A DNA stretch of 55,857 bases, taken from Flavobacterium sp. (GTDB lineage: Bacteria > Bacteroidota > Bacteroidia > Flavobacteriales > Flavobacteriaceae). Every line of letters starts with the position of its first letter. Positions within the stretch are counted from its first letter, which is position 1. The stretch is from positions 1 to 55,857 of the forward strand of contig NZ_JAPZSU010000051.1 in the NCBI RefSeq assembly GCF_027531905.1, given 5' to 3'. Positions 17,453-25,880 of the stretch are shown piece after piece. The translations under genes were made by a program, and so were the position numbers. Below the pieces are notes generated by a model that saw only the letters and a list, made by a program, of their open reading frames with translations, did no database searches and was not told the origin of the DNA.

Positions 17453-18397
17453 CTACATCAAACCGCGACCAACTTTTACCAATTTCTTGCTTTCAGTTAA
17501 TTCTTTTACAAGGTTATCTAAAATTCCGTTGATAAAAATACTACTTTTTGGTGTAGAATACTCTTTTGCTATTTCTAAATATTCGTTCAATGTCACTTTC
17601 ACTGGAATCGACGGAAATTTTAAGAACTCACAAATGGCCATTTTCAAGATAATAGTATCGATTTCTGCAATACGATCACTATCCCAATTAGGCGTTTTAT
17701 CGTCATAAGCCTTGGCCAACTCTTTTTCATTAAGCGTTGTTTTTCGGAACAAATCGCGAACAAAATCTTTGTCTTCGGTATCCTTGTATAATTTTGGCAC
17801 TCTAAAATTATCTTCCTCAAGAGGCTTCAATGCTTTTAATTGCTTCAAAATTTGAGTATTCACCATCGGAATATCGTCAATCCAAGTTAATTTATCGTCC
17901 TCTAGATATTCGTATAACTTTTCATTAGGTACGATAATTTCTTCAAAAACAGCTGCAATAAATTCTTTATCTTCTTCAAAAGTATTGACCGCATTGCTCA
18001 TGTATTTAGCATACAATTTGCTTTCTTTTATCGCATTCAACAAAATAATAATGTAATCATCGTTCAACGACCAATTATTGATTTTACGATTTTCCATCGC
18101 GATACTCAAAGAATTGTTTTCAGCCAAAATCTGAAAAACAGCATTCTTAATAAACTTTTCGTTGGGTTTGCGTTCTTGAGGAGTCGCAAGGTGTTTTTGA
18201 CTTGACAAATGCAAAAAAACTTGTTCTTTTTTACAAATTTCTAATAATGATGACACCATCGTAAGGTATAAATCTAGAATATTATCAATGCTATAAAAAA
18301 GAAATTTTTCTTCTTTTTCTAGATTATCAGAGCCGTTTTGATGCATGGCATAAATGGATTGCATGACTTTAACGCGAATGTGTCTTCTGTTTACCAC
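17453..18397 (-). CDS. nusB: Transcription antitermination protein NusB (long Bacteroidota form)
   Basis: NusB binds boxA RNA with S10 to promote antitermination in rRNA operons. The 314-residue product is much longer than the ~140-residue enterobacterial form. The first residues (MVNRRHIRVKVMQSIYAMHQ) carry the NusB helix 1 motif, then come a helical insertion and the canonical C-terminal half (about 225-305) with DTIILKMAICEFL and VTLNEYLEIAKEYS. Bacteroidota NusB proteins share this elongated layout. It is the first gene of a nusB-yajC unit. Confidence 0.92.
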   Translation of the reverse strand: MVNRRHIRVKVMQSIYAMHQNGSDNLEKEEKFLFYSIDNILDLYLTMVSSLLEICKKEQVFLHLSSQKHLATPQERKPNEKFIKNAVFQILAENNSLSIAMENRKINNWSLNDDYIIILLNAIKESKLYAKYMSNAVNTFEEDKEFIAAVFEEIIVPNEKLYEYLEDDKLTWIDDIPMVNTQILKQLKALKPLEEDNFRVPKLYKDTEDKDFVRDLFRKTTLNEKELAKAYDDKTPNWDSDRIAEIDTIILKMAICEFLKFPSIPVKVTLNEYLEIAKEYSTPKSSIFINGILDNLVKELTESKKLVKVGRGLM

Positions 18398-18488
18398 CTT
18401 GTAAGAACTTTTAAAAATTAGTCGACAAAATTAAGGATTTCATCGCTGAAATGAAAATTTGAAAGGAATTTTATTTTATAATTAAAAA

Positions 18489-18540
18489 AGTGTCCCAATT
18501 ACTAAAGGATCCGAAAAAACCTCTAAATAATTGAGACACT
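18489..18540 (-). terminator. Terminator-like hairpin after the leucine-type dehydrogenase
   Basis: AGTGTCCCAATTA (18489-18501) pairs with TAATTGAGACACT with one mismatch around a long loop. It lies just after the dehydrogenase stop and ends in a U run on the minus strand. Confidence 0.55.
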
Positions 18541-18558
18541 AAAAATTTATAAAAACTA

Positions 18559-19662
18559 TTATTTACTATTTGCTAGTTTTCTTTCCGCAATACGTTGTTG
18601 CGCAATAGTCAATGCTGCTTGGTGTGTGGTCATTTTGTTTGCAATTGCAAAATCAAAAATCTCTAAAGTAGTGTTATAGATATTTTCGGTTTTAGCCATA
18701 ATTTCTGCTTTACCGTAATGAGCTAATTCTGCATACACGTTAATGATTCCTCCTGCGTTGATCAAGAAATCTGGCGCATACAAAATACCTCTTTCTTGCA
18801 AAATTGCACCGTGAACAGTTTCATTAGCCAACTGATTATTTGCTGCTCCTGCAATTACTTTCGCTTTAATTTTATGAATAGTTGCGTCATTAATAGTAGC
18901 TCCCATTGCACATGGCGCATAGATATCAACCTCTTCAGCATACACATCATTTCCTGAATAAACAGTTGCATTGTATTTTTTCCCTACTTCATAAAGACGC
19001 TCTTCGTTGATATCTGAAATGGTTACTAAAGCTCCTTCTTTGGTTAGATATTCAACCAAAGCTTCTCCAACGTGACCAATTCCTTGTACTAAAACTTTTT
19101 TACCAGTTAATACGTCAGAACCAAATTGTTGTTTAGCTGCTGCTTTCATTCCCATATAAACTCCAAAAGCTGTTACAGGAGACGGGTTTCCTGCCCCACC
19201 TCTTTCTTCTGAAATTCCAGTTACATAAGGCGTGACATCTCTTACAAGATCCATGTCGGCAGTTTCCATTCCAACATCTTCAGCTGTGATATATCGTCCG
19301 CTTAAAGAATGAACGAATTCACCAAACTTACGCATCAATTCTGGCGTTTTTTGTGTTTTAGCATCACCAATAATTACTGCTTTTCCTCCACCAATATTTA
19401 AACCGGTAATTGCTGATTTAAAAGTCATTCCGCGAGACAAACGCAAAACATCATTCAAAGCTTCCCACTCATTGCTATAATTAAACATTCTCGTACCACC
19501 CAAAGCTGGTCCCATTACCGAATTATGAATACCAATTATTGCTTTTAATCCAGTATCTTTGTCGTTGCAAAATACAATTTGTTCATGGTCATCGAATGAT
19601 ATTTGACCAAAAACAGGATCCATTTTTTGAATTTCCTTAGCAGTTGCTATTGTTGCATTCAT
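18559..19662 (-). CDS. Glu/Leu/Phe/Val family dehydrogenase (leucine dehydrogenase-like)
   Basis: It reversibly deaminates branched-chain amino acids to 2-keto acids with NAD+. The 367-residue protein has the dimerisation domain with the substrate/catalytic segment LNIGGGKAVIIGD, the ALGGTRM motif and a Rossmann domain with VQGIGHVGEAL. Its length is closer to leucine/phenylalanine dehydrogenases than to glutamate dehydrogenase (about 450), so leucine or valine is the likely substrate. With HMG-CoA lyase at 12898 it fits leucine breakdown, though the genes are not linked in one operon. It is divergent from an ABC exporter gene. Confidence 0.9.
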   Translation of the reverse strand: MNATIATAKEIQKMDPVFGQISFDDHEQIVFCNDKDTGLKAIIGIHNSVMGPALGGTRMFNYSNEWEALNDVLRLSRGMTFKSAITGLNIGGGKAVIIGDAKTQKTPELMRKFGEFVHSLSGRYITAEDVGMETADMDLVRDVTPYVTGISEERGGAGNPSPVTAFGVYMGMKAAAKQQFGSDVLTGKKVLVQGIGHVGEALVEYLTKEGALVTISDINEERLYEVGKKYNATVYSGNDVYAEEVDIYAPCAMGATINDATIHKIKAKVIAGAANNQLANETVHGAILQERGILYAPDFLINAGGIINVYAELAHYGKAEIMAKTENIYNTTLEIFDFAIANKMTTHQAALTIAQQRIAERKLANSK

Positions 19663-19859
19663 AAGCGTGTTGATTTTATTATTTTACAAATTTGATAAAA
19701 TTTCGATTCAAAAATATAAAATAATAAAATATAACCTAATTTAAAAACCATATTTTGATAATATCATAAATTTTTAGTGGACACTACGAAGTAATCGCTT
19801 TACTTTTTTTAACAAAAAAGTAACAATAAAATAAGAAACAAGTCCGAATCTCAAAAAAA

Positions 19860-21638
19860 ATGAAAGAATTACGTTATTTAGACAAATACTTTTTAAAATA
19901 CAAATACAGTTTTTCGATTGGTATTTTAATCACAATTATCGCACAAATATTTTCTCTTTTTACCCCAAAACTAATTAGCAGCTCTCTAGATGCTATCGAA
20001 AAATTCGATAAACTTTCTACTATAGAAAAATCATCTACAATGGTTATTGGTCAATATCGTGAAGAACTCCTCCACAACGTTTTACTAATTATTGCTACAA
20101 CAATTCTGGCAGGTTTTCTAACCTTTTTGATGCGACAAACACTAATTGTTATGTCGCGCCATATCGAATTTGATTTAAAAAACGAAGTATTTCGTCAATA
20201 CGAAAACCTTTCACAAAACTTCTACAAGCAAAACCGTACAGGAGATTTGATGAATCGTATCAGTGAGGATGTTTCCAAAGTTCGAATGTACGTTGGCCCA
20301 GCGGTCATGTATACCATCAACACCTTTATTCGATTTGCCATTGTAATTGCTTATATGTACAATGTCTCGCCCAGATTAACGCTTTACACTTTGCTCCCAT
20401 TGCCAATTTTGTCGTATGCCATTTTCAAATTAAGTTCAGAAATCAACATTCGTAGTACCGTTTTTCAGCAATATTTATCTAAAGTTTCGAGTTTTACTCA
20501 GGAAATTTTCTCCGGAATTCGAGTAATCAAAGCCTATTCTCTAGAAAATCAACAACAAAATAACCTCATCTCGCTAGCAGAAGAAAGCAAAAGCAAAAGT
20601 TTGAATCTAGCGAGAGTACAGTCATTATTTGGTCCGTTGATGCTTGCCTTAATTGGAATTAGCAACTTAGTAGTTATCTATTTTGGTGGAATGCTATACA
20701 TCAACGGAACCATAAAAAGCATTGGTACCATCGCCGAATTTATTTTGTATGTCAACATGTTAACATGGCCAGTTGCTTCTTTGGGTTGGGTTTCGTCTAT
20801 GGTACAAGAGGCTGAGGCTTCTCAAAAACGATTGAACGAATTCTTAAAAATTGTTCCTGACATTCAAAACAATAATCCAAATTCAAGCACAATAGAAGGT
20901 CATATCGCTTTCGAAAACGTAAGCTATACCTACGAAGATACCAACATCGAAGCACTCAAAAATGTTTCTTTTACAGTAAAAAAAGGAGAAACATTGGCTA
21001 TTCTTGGCAAAACAGGTTCAGGAAAATCAACACTTTTATCGCTCATCTCTAGATTGCACGATGTAACCGAAGGACAAGTAAAAATTGACGGAACAGAAAT
21101 CAGTCAATTGAATTTATTCGACTTAAGAAACAGCATCGGAATTGTACCACAAGACGCCTTCCTGTTCTCGGATAGCATCAAAAACAACATCAAGTTTGGT
21201 AAAGAAAACGCCTCTGACGACGAAGTTATCGAAGCAGCCAAAAGCGCTGTAGTTCATGACAATATCGAAGGGTTCAACAAAGGCTACGACACCATTTTGG
21301 GCGAACGTGGCATCACTTTGTCTGGCGGACAAAAACAACGTGTTTCTATTGCCAGAGCCATCATCAAAAAACCAGAGATTTTACTTTTTGACGACTGTCT
21401 TTCAGCAGTAGACACCGAAACCGAAGAAGCAATTTTGAACAACCTATTCGAAATTTGTAAAGACAAAACCACCATAATTGTAAGCCACAGAGTTTCTTCT
21501 GCAAAAAATGCTGACAAAATCATCATTCTTGAAAATGGCAAAATAATCCAGCAAGGCTCTCATAATCAATTAATAAATGAAGAAGGCTATTATGCAGCGC
21601 TCTATTTAAAACAACTTTCAGAAAAAGAATTACTATAA
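19860..21638 (+). CDS. ABC exporter, fused permease and ATPase
   Basis: This half-transporter of 592 residues acts as a dimer in the inner membrane. Residues about 1-330 form a six-helix ABC-exporter domain. Residues about 345-590 form the nucleotide-binding domain with Walker A GKTGSGKST (near 383), Q-loop PQDAFLFSD, signature LSGGQKQR (near 487), Walker B ILLFDDCLSAVD and the switch His in VSHR. The D of the DE pair is followed by C instead of the usual catalytic E (LLFDDCLSAVD), so the site is DD rather than DE. This substitution occurs in some exporters and may lower ATP hydrolysis. The substrate is unknown. Confidence 0.93.
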   Translation: MKELRYLDKYFLKYKYSFSIGILITIIAQIFSLFTPKLISSSLDAIEKFDKLSTIEKSSTMVIGQYREELLHNVLLIIATTILAGFLTFLMRQTLIVMSRHIEFDLKNEVFRQYENLSQNFYKQNRTGDLMNRISEDVSKVRMYVGPAVMYTINTFIRFAIVIAYMYNVSPRLTLYTLLPLPILSYAIFKLSSEINIRSTVFQQYLSKVSSFTQEIFSGIRVIKAYSLENQQQNNLISLAEESKSKSLNLARVQSLFGPLMLALIGISNLVVIYFGGMLYINGTIKSIGTIAEFILYVNMLTWPVASLGWVSSMVQEAEASQKRLNEFLKIVPDIQNNNPNSSTIEGHIAFENVSYTYEDTNIEALKNVSFTVKKGETLAILGKTGSGKSTLLSLISRLHDVTEGQVKIDGTEISQLNLFDLRNSIGIVPQDAFLFSDSIKNNIKFGKENASDDEVIEAAKSAVVHDNIEGFNKGYDTILGERGITLSGGQKQRVSIARAIIKKPEILLFDDCLSAVDTETEEAILNNLFEICKDKTTIIVSHRVSSAKNADKIIILENGKIIQQGSHNQLINEEGYYAALYLKQLSEKELL

Positions 21639-21702
21639 ATGTTGTTTTATCAATAATTTTTTATGATTTTTGATTGCTATTTATAAAAGGATCGAAAGAA
21701 TT

Positions 21703-22083
21703 ATGAGAGAAAATGACATGCTAGAAAAAGAAGAAATTTACTCTAAAGTGCTTCGCGCTGGGAGAAGAACCTATTTCTTTGATGTAAGAGCCACAAAGGC
21801 TGATGATTACTACATTACCATTACCGAAAGCAAAAAATTCACCGAAGAAGATGGCTCTTTCCATTTCAAAAAGCACAAGATTTACTTGTATAAAGAGGAT
21901 TTTGCAGCTTTCGAAGAGATTTTAGGCGACATGACTTCTTACATTTTAAACCACAAAGGCGAAGAAGTAATTTCTGAAAGACACCAAAAAGATTTCAAAA
22001 AAGAATTCTCTAACGAAGCTTTAGAAAACGAAAATACCCCAAAAGTATCTAGTTTTACAGATATCGACTTTGACGATATTTAA
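21703..22083 (+). CDS. DUF3276 / PUR-like nucleic-acid-binding protein
   Basis: The 126-residue protein matches the Bacteroidota DUF3276 family related to eukaryotic Pur-alpha and to spirochaete single-domain PUR proteins. Typical segments are KVLRAGRRTYFFDVR, YYITITESKKF, FHFKKHKIYLYKEDF and GEEVISERHQKDFKKEF. The tail is acidic (FTDIDFDDI). The PUR fold binds single-stranded DNA or RNA, so a regulatory role is likely; the target is unknown. I chose the ATG at 21703 (MRENDMLEKEEIYS). An in-frame TTG at 21670 would add a non-conserved extension. A terminator follows. Confidence 0.87.
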   Translation: MRENDMLEKEEIYSKVLRAGRRTYFFDVRATKADDYYITITESKKFTEEDGSFHFKKHKIYLYKEDFAAFEEILGDMTSYILNHKGEEVISERHQKDFKKEFSNEALENENTPKVSSFTDIDFDDI

Positions 22084-22102
22084 AATCAACAAACGCATAC
22101 TT

Positions 22103-22139
22103 AAGTCCAAAAGTCAACTGATTTTTGGACTTTTTTTTT
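22103..22139 (+). terminator. Terminator of the DUF3276 gene
   Basis: AAGTCCAAAA (22103-22112) pairs with TTTTGGACTT (22123-22132), followed by a T run. Confidence 0.82.
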
Positions 22140-22170
22140 GGAGCAAAAGTCCTTGTTATCCTTCACGCCC

Positions 22171-22333
22171 AATGTCATTAAGTTAAGAGATTTTAGATTG
22201 AAGATTAACGATTTTTGATTTTGGAACAAGTGAATTAAAAATTACTTAATTTTCAGTATCTTATACATCAGCAATCAAAAATCGTTAATCTAAAATCAGC
22301 AATCAATTTATAATTTAATCTCCTAACTTAATG
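22171..22333. repeat. Interspersed imperfect palindrome, copy 1
   Basis: The ends are inverted repeats: CATTAAGTTAAGAGATT at the left and AATCTCCTAACTTAATG at the right (ending 22333). An inner pair GATTAACGATTTTTGATT / AATCAAAAATCGTTAATC also pairs. A second copy with the same order of words lies at 32227-32393. The element encodes nothing. It behaves like a non-autonomous mobile or REP-type element. Confidence 0.75.
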
Positions 22334-22400
22334 AAATTGCCTTCAAGCCTCGTCCTGCTGCTACCGTCTGGACTAAAAATCACGTCTCTTTTTCATAACA
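22334..22400. repeat. Possible fragment of the REP-like family (CTACCGTCTGGAC)
   Basis: CTGCTGCTACCGTCTGGAC shares its last 13 nt with the flank of the REP-like copy near 55716-55730. It sits directly beside the palindrome copy 1, as a REP-like element also does beside copy 2 at 32411. Confidence 0.4.
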
Positions 22401-22525
22401 TCCTACAAAATCAATATATTTATGGAGTAAAAAAATCCATGAAAACTACATATTGGCTTTCATCATTTTTTGGCGAAAAAAAAAAAAATATTTTGAAAAG
22501 AAAAATAGAACAATACAAAAAAACA

Positions 22526-23071
22526 ATGACACCAAAACTCCTCATTATTCCTGGATTAGGTGACTCAGGCGTGGGGCATTGGCAAAACTTTTGGTTAGAG
22601 CATTTCCCGAATACCATCAAAGTAACCCAAGACAATTGGGATGAGCCTTTACTCAACGATTGGCTTGAACGCTTAAATGAAACCCTGCAAACGATTCAAA
22701 AACCTACAGTTTTGGTAGCGCATAGTTTAGGCACTATCTTAGTTGCACATTGGGCAAAAAACAACCATAATGCTTACATCAGAGGAGCCTTATTAGTCGC
22801 ACCCGCTGATGTTGACTCCCATGAACACACACCTGAGTGCATTTGGAATTTTGCACCAATTCCATTGCATGCAATGCCTTTCCCCTCAATTGTAGTTGGA
22901 AGCGAAAACGACCCATATATGACTTTGGAAAGAGCCCAAGAATTGGCCAAAAACTGGGGAAGTGATTTTATTAATATTGGAAGAAAAGGACACATCAATT
23001 CCGAAACCAAGCTAGGTCTTTGGGAAGAAGGGCAAGACATTTTGAAACTTTTAATCCAAAAAATAAACTAA
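22526..23071 (+). CDS. RBBP9/YdeN-type alpha/beta hydrolase
   Basis: This is a small serine hydrolase of 181 residues counted from the ATG at 22526. The core begins LLIIPGLGDSGVGHWQ. The nucleophile elbow is VAHSLGT with Ser67, the acid is in GSENDPYM and the His is in KGHINSE, so the triad looks complete. Homologues begin with this core. The frame is open back to 22331, but that upstream stretch contains a palindromic repeat end, a 13-A homopolymer (22476-22488) and no family similarity, so I treat it as non-coding. The substrate is unknown. The stop overlaps that of the convergent CsaA-like gene by 4 nt. Confidence 0.85.
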   Translation: MTPKLLIIPGLGDSGVGHWQNFWLEHFPNTIKVTQDNWDEPLLNDWLERLNETLQTIQKPTVLVAHSLGTILVAHWAKNNHNAYIRGALLVAPADVDSHEHTPECIWNFAPIPLHAMPFPSIVVGSENDPYMTLERAQELAKNWGSDFINIGRKGHINSETKLGLWEEGQDILKLLIQKIN

Positions 23072-23421
23072 GCGATTCTCAATCCGTTTTCTATCTTAAA
23101 ATCGGGAGCTAACAAAACCACATCGCTCTGCTCGCCTACAGCGCCAAGCACCAAGCATTCGCTCCTAAATTTGCCTATTTGCTTTTTAGGAAAATTAACT
23201 ACCGCTACAATTTGACGGCCAATTAAAACTTCTTTGGAATATCGTAGTGTAATTTGAGCTGAAGATTTACGAACCCCTATGACTGCTCCAAAATCAATAG
23301 TGAGTTGATAAGCAGGTTTTCTGGCTTCAGGAAAATCGTTCACTTCTAAAATAGTTCCAACACGCATCTCCACTCTTTCGAATTCTTCCCAACTGAGAGA
23401 AGCTGTATTTTCTATGCTCAT
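23068..23421 (-). CDS. CsaA-like tRNA-binding domain protein
   Basis: The 117-residue protein consists of one OB-fold of the type found at the C-terminus of methionyl-tRNA synthetase and in CsaA. Visible motifs are VEMRVGTILEV, ARKPAYQLTIDFG, GVRKSSAQIT, VVNFPKKQIGKF and SECLVLGA. CsaA proteins are dimeric and bind tRNA or act as export-related chaperones; which applies is not decidable. The ATG at 23421 (MSIENTASLSWEEF) is preferred over an in-frame TTG at 23448. The 3' end overlaps the convergent hydrolase gene. Confidence 0.87.
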   Translation of the reverse strand: MSIENTASLSWEEFERVEMRVGTILEVNDFPEARKPAYQLTIDFGAVIGVRKSSAQITLRYSKEVLIGRQIVAVVNFPKKQIGKFRSECLVLGAVGEQSDVVLLAPDFKIENGLRIA

Positions 23422-23452
23422 AAAAATTTTATTTCGTTTCTTTTTCAATACT

Positions 23453-23496
23453 ACAAAAAAAATCCCAAAACAGCTAATTAGACTGTTTTGGGATTT
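23453..23496 (-). terminator. Terminator of the cyclophilin-FKBP gene
   Basis: AAATCCCAAAACAG pairs perfectly with CTGTTTTGGGATTT around a 9-nt loop. It is followed on the minus strand by a U run (plus A run 23455-23462), 22 nt after the gene's stop. Confidence 0.85.
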
Positions 23497-23517
23497 ATAA
23501 ATTGCTCTAATAATTTT

Positions 23518-24450
23518 TTATTTGACATCCATTAATTCCACATCAAAAATCAAAGTAGCGTGTGGTGGAATTACTCCTCCTGCACCACTTGGTCCATAAG
23601 CCAAATCAGATGGAATTACAAAACGGGCTTTATCTCCTACTTGCAACAAAGCGATACCTTCGTCCCAACCTTCAATCACTTGACCTTGTCCTAAACGAAA
23701 TTCGATCGGTTTTTTTCTTGGGTAAGAAGAATCAAATACTTTTCCGTTTTCAAGAGAACCTTCATAATGTACAGCAACAGTTTTTCCGTTTTCTGCTTTT
23801 TTACCAGAACCTCTTTGAATAAATTGGTAACGCAATCCGCTTTCTGTTTTTTCAAAACCAGCAGCCAATTGTTCCATTTTTGCTTCTGCTTCTGCTTTCA
23901 AAGCTGCTTCTCTTTTCATTCTAGCACCTCTTAAACCGATAAAAGCTTCGATAGCATTCCAGTTTTGCGCTTCTTCACCAACACGAATAATTTCTAAAGT
24001 CTCCAATTGGTCTCCTTGCGCTACTGCATCCACAACCTCTTGTCCTTCGATTACGTGCCCGAAAACAGTGTGTTTGTTATCCAACCAGCTTGTTGGAACG
24101 TGTGTAATAAAAAACTGTGATCCATTGGTTCCAGGTCCAGCATTAGCCATAGACAAAACACCTGGGCGATCGTGTTTTAGAGAAGGATGAAACTCATCAT
24201 CAAATTTGTATCCTGGATCTCCAGTTCCTGTACCTTTAGGACATCCCCCTTGAATCATAAAATCAGGAATTACTCTGTGAAAAGATAAACCATCATAGTA
24301 TTTTACACCTTGAGGCTTAACCTTGTTTTCCATATTTCCTTCTGCCAAAGCCACGAAATTCCCAACAGTTCCTGGAGTCAAATCGTGCGTCAATTTTACC
24401 AAAATCGATCCTTTTGAGGTATTGAATTTAGCGTATATTCCGTTTTCCAT
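23518..24450 (-). CDS. Peptidyl-prolyl isomerase, cyclophilin-FKBP fusion
   Basis: The 310-residue cytoplasmic protein (no signal peptide) joins two unrelated prolyl-isomerase folds. Residues about 5-155 form a cyclophilin with [13 protein letters not shown] and [12 protein letters not shown] charged Ala/Glu-rich helix (about 172-195) links it to an FKBP domain (about 200-310) with [26 protein letters not shown] and [17 protein letters not shown]. Both active-site regions look intact. Such dual-family immunophilins are known in a few protists and bacteria, including flavobacteria. It likely helps protein folding. The gene is monocistronic with its own terminator. Confidence 0.93.
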   Translation of the reverse strand: MENGIYAKFNTSKGSILVKLTHDLTPGTVGNFVALAEGNMENKVKPQGVKYYDGLSFHRVIPDFMIQGGCPKGTGTGDPGYKFDDEFHPSLKHDRPGVLSMANAGPGTNGSQFFITHVPTSWLDNKHTVFGHVIEGQEVVDAVAQGDQLETLEIIRVGEEAQNWNAIEAFIGLRGARMKREAALKAEAEAKMEQLAAGFEKTESGLRYQFIQRGSGKKAENGKTVAVHYEGSLENGKVFDSSYPRKKPIEFRLGQGQVIEGWDEGIALLQVGDKARFVIPSDLAYGPSGAGGVIPPHATLIFDVELMDVK

Positions 24451-24657
24451 GATAAATTATTTTTATTGAGGCGCAAATTTACGAAAATAAATGCGATATC
24501 AATTTTTGCTTATTATTATTTTATTAGCTCACAAAATCCTCACACTAGAACCATAATCTGACGTTGAATTCCCACTCCTAAGTCCTATCATTCTTATTCT
24601 TTGGCTAAAAAAACTTGGCATTAGTTTTTGACTGCTACATTTTTAATTTAGAATATT
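24451..24657. other. Intergenic region with no feature seen
   Basis: Only AT-rich sequence is visible. It must hold the promoter of the cyclophilin-FKBP gene near 24451-24520. Confidence 0.4.
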
Positions 24658-25119
24658 TCACTTTTGAGTTCTGGCTTTCCCATCGGCAGAAATAGCAAAA
24701 CTAGAACTGCGAGTAAGCGTTTTAATATAGGTCGTTTTTCTAAATCGCAAAGCGCTCCAATCTTCATCAACAGCAACCATACGAACGGGTTCAAAACCAA
24801 AATTTCCTATAACCGCCCAGCCATTGTCTCTATTGAATTCGCATTTGTATTTTTTGGAAGTTCCTTTTGGATAACAAAACCAAATGATAGCATCACCGTT
24901 AATTTTTGGAAAAAGTGATGTAATTGCTGTTTCTATTTCTTGCAATTGCGTGACAAAAACTATAACAAAATCAATAGAGTCAAGCTTTATTGCATCAGTA
25001 AAAAATGTAGTCTCAGCTGCCATCTTACTCATCTCTAATTCAAAAGAAACAGGAGCATTAAGAACTAAAATCGCATTGTGATTTTTAAAATTGAGCTTTT
25101 TAAACAGTGGTGTCATCAT
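24658..25119 (-). CDS. Conserved hypothetical protein (DUF3052-like)
   Basis: This 153-residue soluble protein has no signal peptide. The C-terminal part reads GFEPVRMVAVDEDWSALRFR, resembling the end of DUF3052-like proteins. The middle has VIVFVTQLQEIE and an AIIWFCYPKG strand. The start is MTPLFKKLNFK, from one of two adjacent ATGs at 25119/25116; an in-frame GTG at 25125 is less likely. No function can be given. It lies 46 nt downstream of the PepSY gene on the same strand, so co-transcription is possible. Confidence 0.7.
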   Translation of the reverse strand: MMTPLFKKLNFKNHNAILVLNAPVSFELEMSKMAAETTFFTDAIKLDSIDFVIVFVTQLQEIETAITSLFPKINGDAIIWFCYPKGTSKKYKCEFNRDNGWAVIGNFGFEPVRMVAVDEDWSALRFRKTTYIKTLTRSSSFAISADGKARTQK

Positions 25120-25171
25120 AAACACTTTTTTAAAATTGGACTAAAAACAACAACTAAATTACAAAAACAAT

Positions 25172-25735
25172 TTACTTACGCATTCGCTTAGGCCCATACC
25201 AAAGCCAAAAACCAGTTATAGTAAAAACCAAAAGAGCTAGTCCCATTACAGTGGTATAAACCAATTTAAAGACACCGTTACCAGTTTCAAAATAAGCATC
25301 TAAGTACGAACCATCGTGAATGTTTTCGACAAAATCAGCATTTCGACGTTCTACATGCAAAAGTTCTCCCGTAGCTCCATCCAATTGAACGCCCCAATAG
25401 TCTTCCTCAAAAACAAACTTCACCATTCCTTTATCGGGACGAATGTCAATTCGGTTCAAAGCTAAAGAAACATTAGGTGAAACTTCTTTTTGCAAATAAT
25501 AACAGGCTTTTTGTTGTAAACTATCCACAGGGAGCCATAGTCTCAAATCGGTAGTGGTTCCTTTGCGAGAATCGGCCAATAGTAAGCCACCGCTATTTTT
25601 TTTCCATCCTAAAAGTAATCCCGACATGGATATAATGAAAAAGAAAATAAATAAAAAAGCGCCCGTAGTTCGGTGCACTTTTCTAAACACTCTCAATGTT
25701 TTAGCCTGACTTTTTCTTTTGTTACTTTCGTTCAT
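25172..25735 (-). CDS. PepSY-associated membrane protein
   Basis: The 187-residue inner-membrane protein has a basic N-terminus (KVHRTTGAF), membrane helix 1 (FLFIFFFIISMSGLLLGW), an extracytoplasmic PepSY-like domain (about 50-145) with YWGVQLDGATGELL, and helix 2 (LVYTTVMGLALLVFTITGFWLW) ending in GPKRMRK. This two-helix layout is the minimal PepSY_TM form. Such proteins often accompany iron or redox systems, but no such neighbour is next to it. Role unknown. Confidence 0.82.
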   Translation of the reverse strand: MNESNKRKSQAKTLRVFRKVHRTTGAFLFIFFFIISMSGLLLGWKKNSGGLLLADSRKGTTTDLRLWLPVDSLQQKACYYLQKEVSPNVSLALNRIDIRPDKGMVKFVFEEDYWGVQLDGATGELLHVERRNADFVENIHDGSYLDAYFETGNGVFKLVYTTVMGLALLVFTITGFWLWYGPKRMRK

Positions 25736-25823
25736 ATGACAATTCGTAGTAATGCATTAAAAATATTGTTTGACAATATAGCTATTTCAAAAAGCGTAAA
25801 CAAAAGAATGCTGCAAGTAATAA

Positions 25824-25853
25824 AAAAATGACATCCTTTCGAATGTCATTTTT
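25824..25853 (-). terminator. Terminator of the M3 peptidase gene
   Basis: AAAAATGACAT (25824-25834) pairs with ATGTCATTTTT (25843-25853) around an 8-nt loop, 27 nt past the peptidase stop. The A run on the plus side gives a U tail on the minus strand. Confidence 0.8.
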
Positions 25854-25880
25854 AAGTATTAGTAATATTTTGTCAGTCAA

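Noticed and set aside
22331..22525. 65-codon N-terminal extension of the alpha/beta hydrolase frame
   Set aside because: It begins on the end of a repeat element, contains a 13-A run, and has no similarity to the family, whose members start near 22526.
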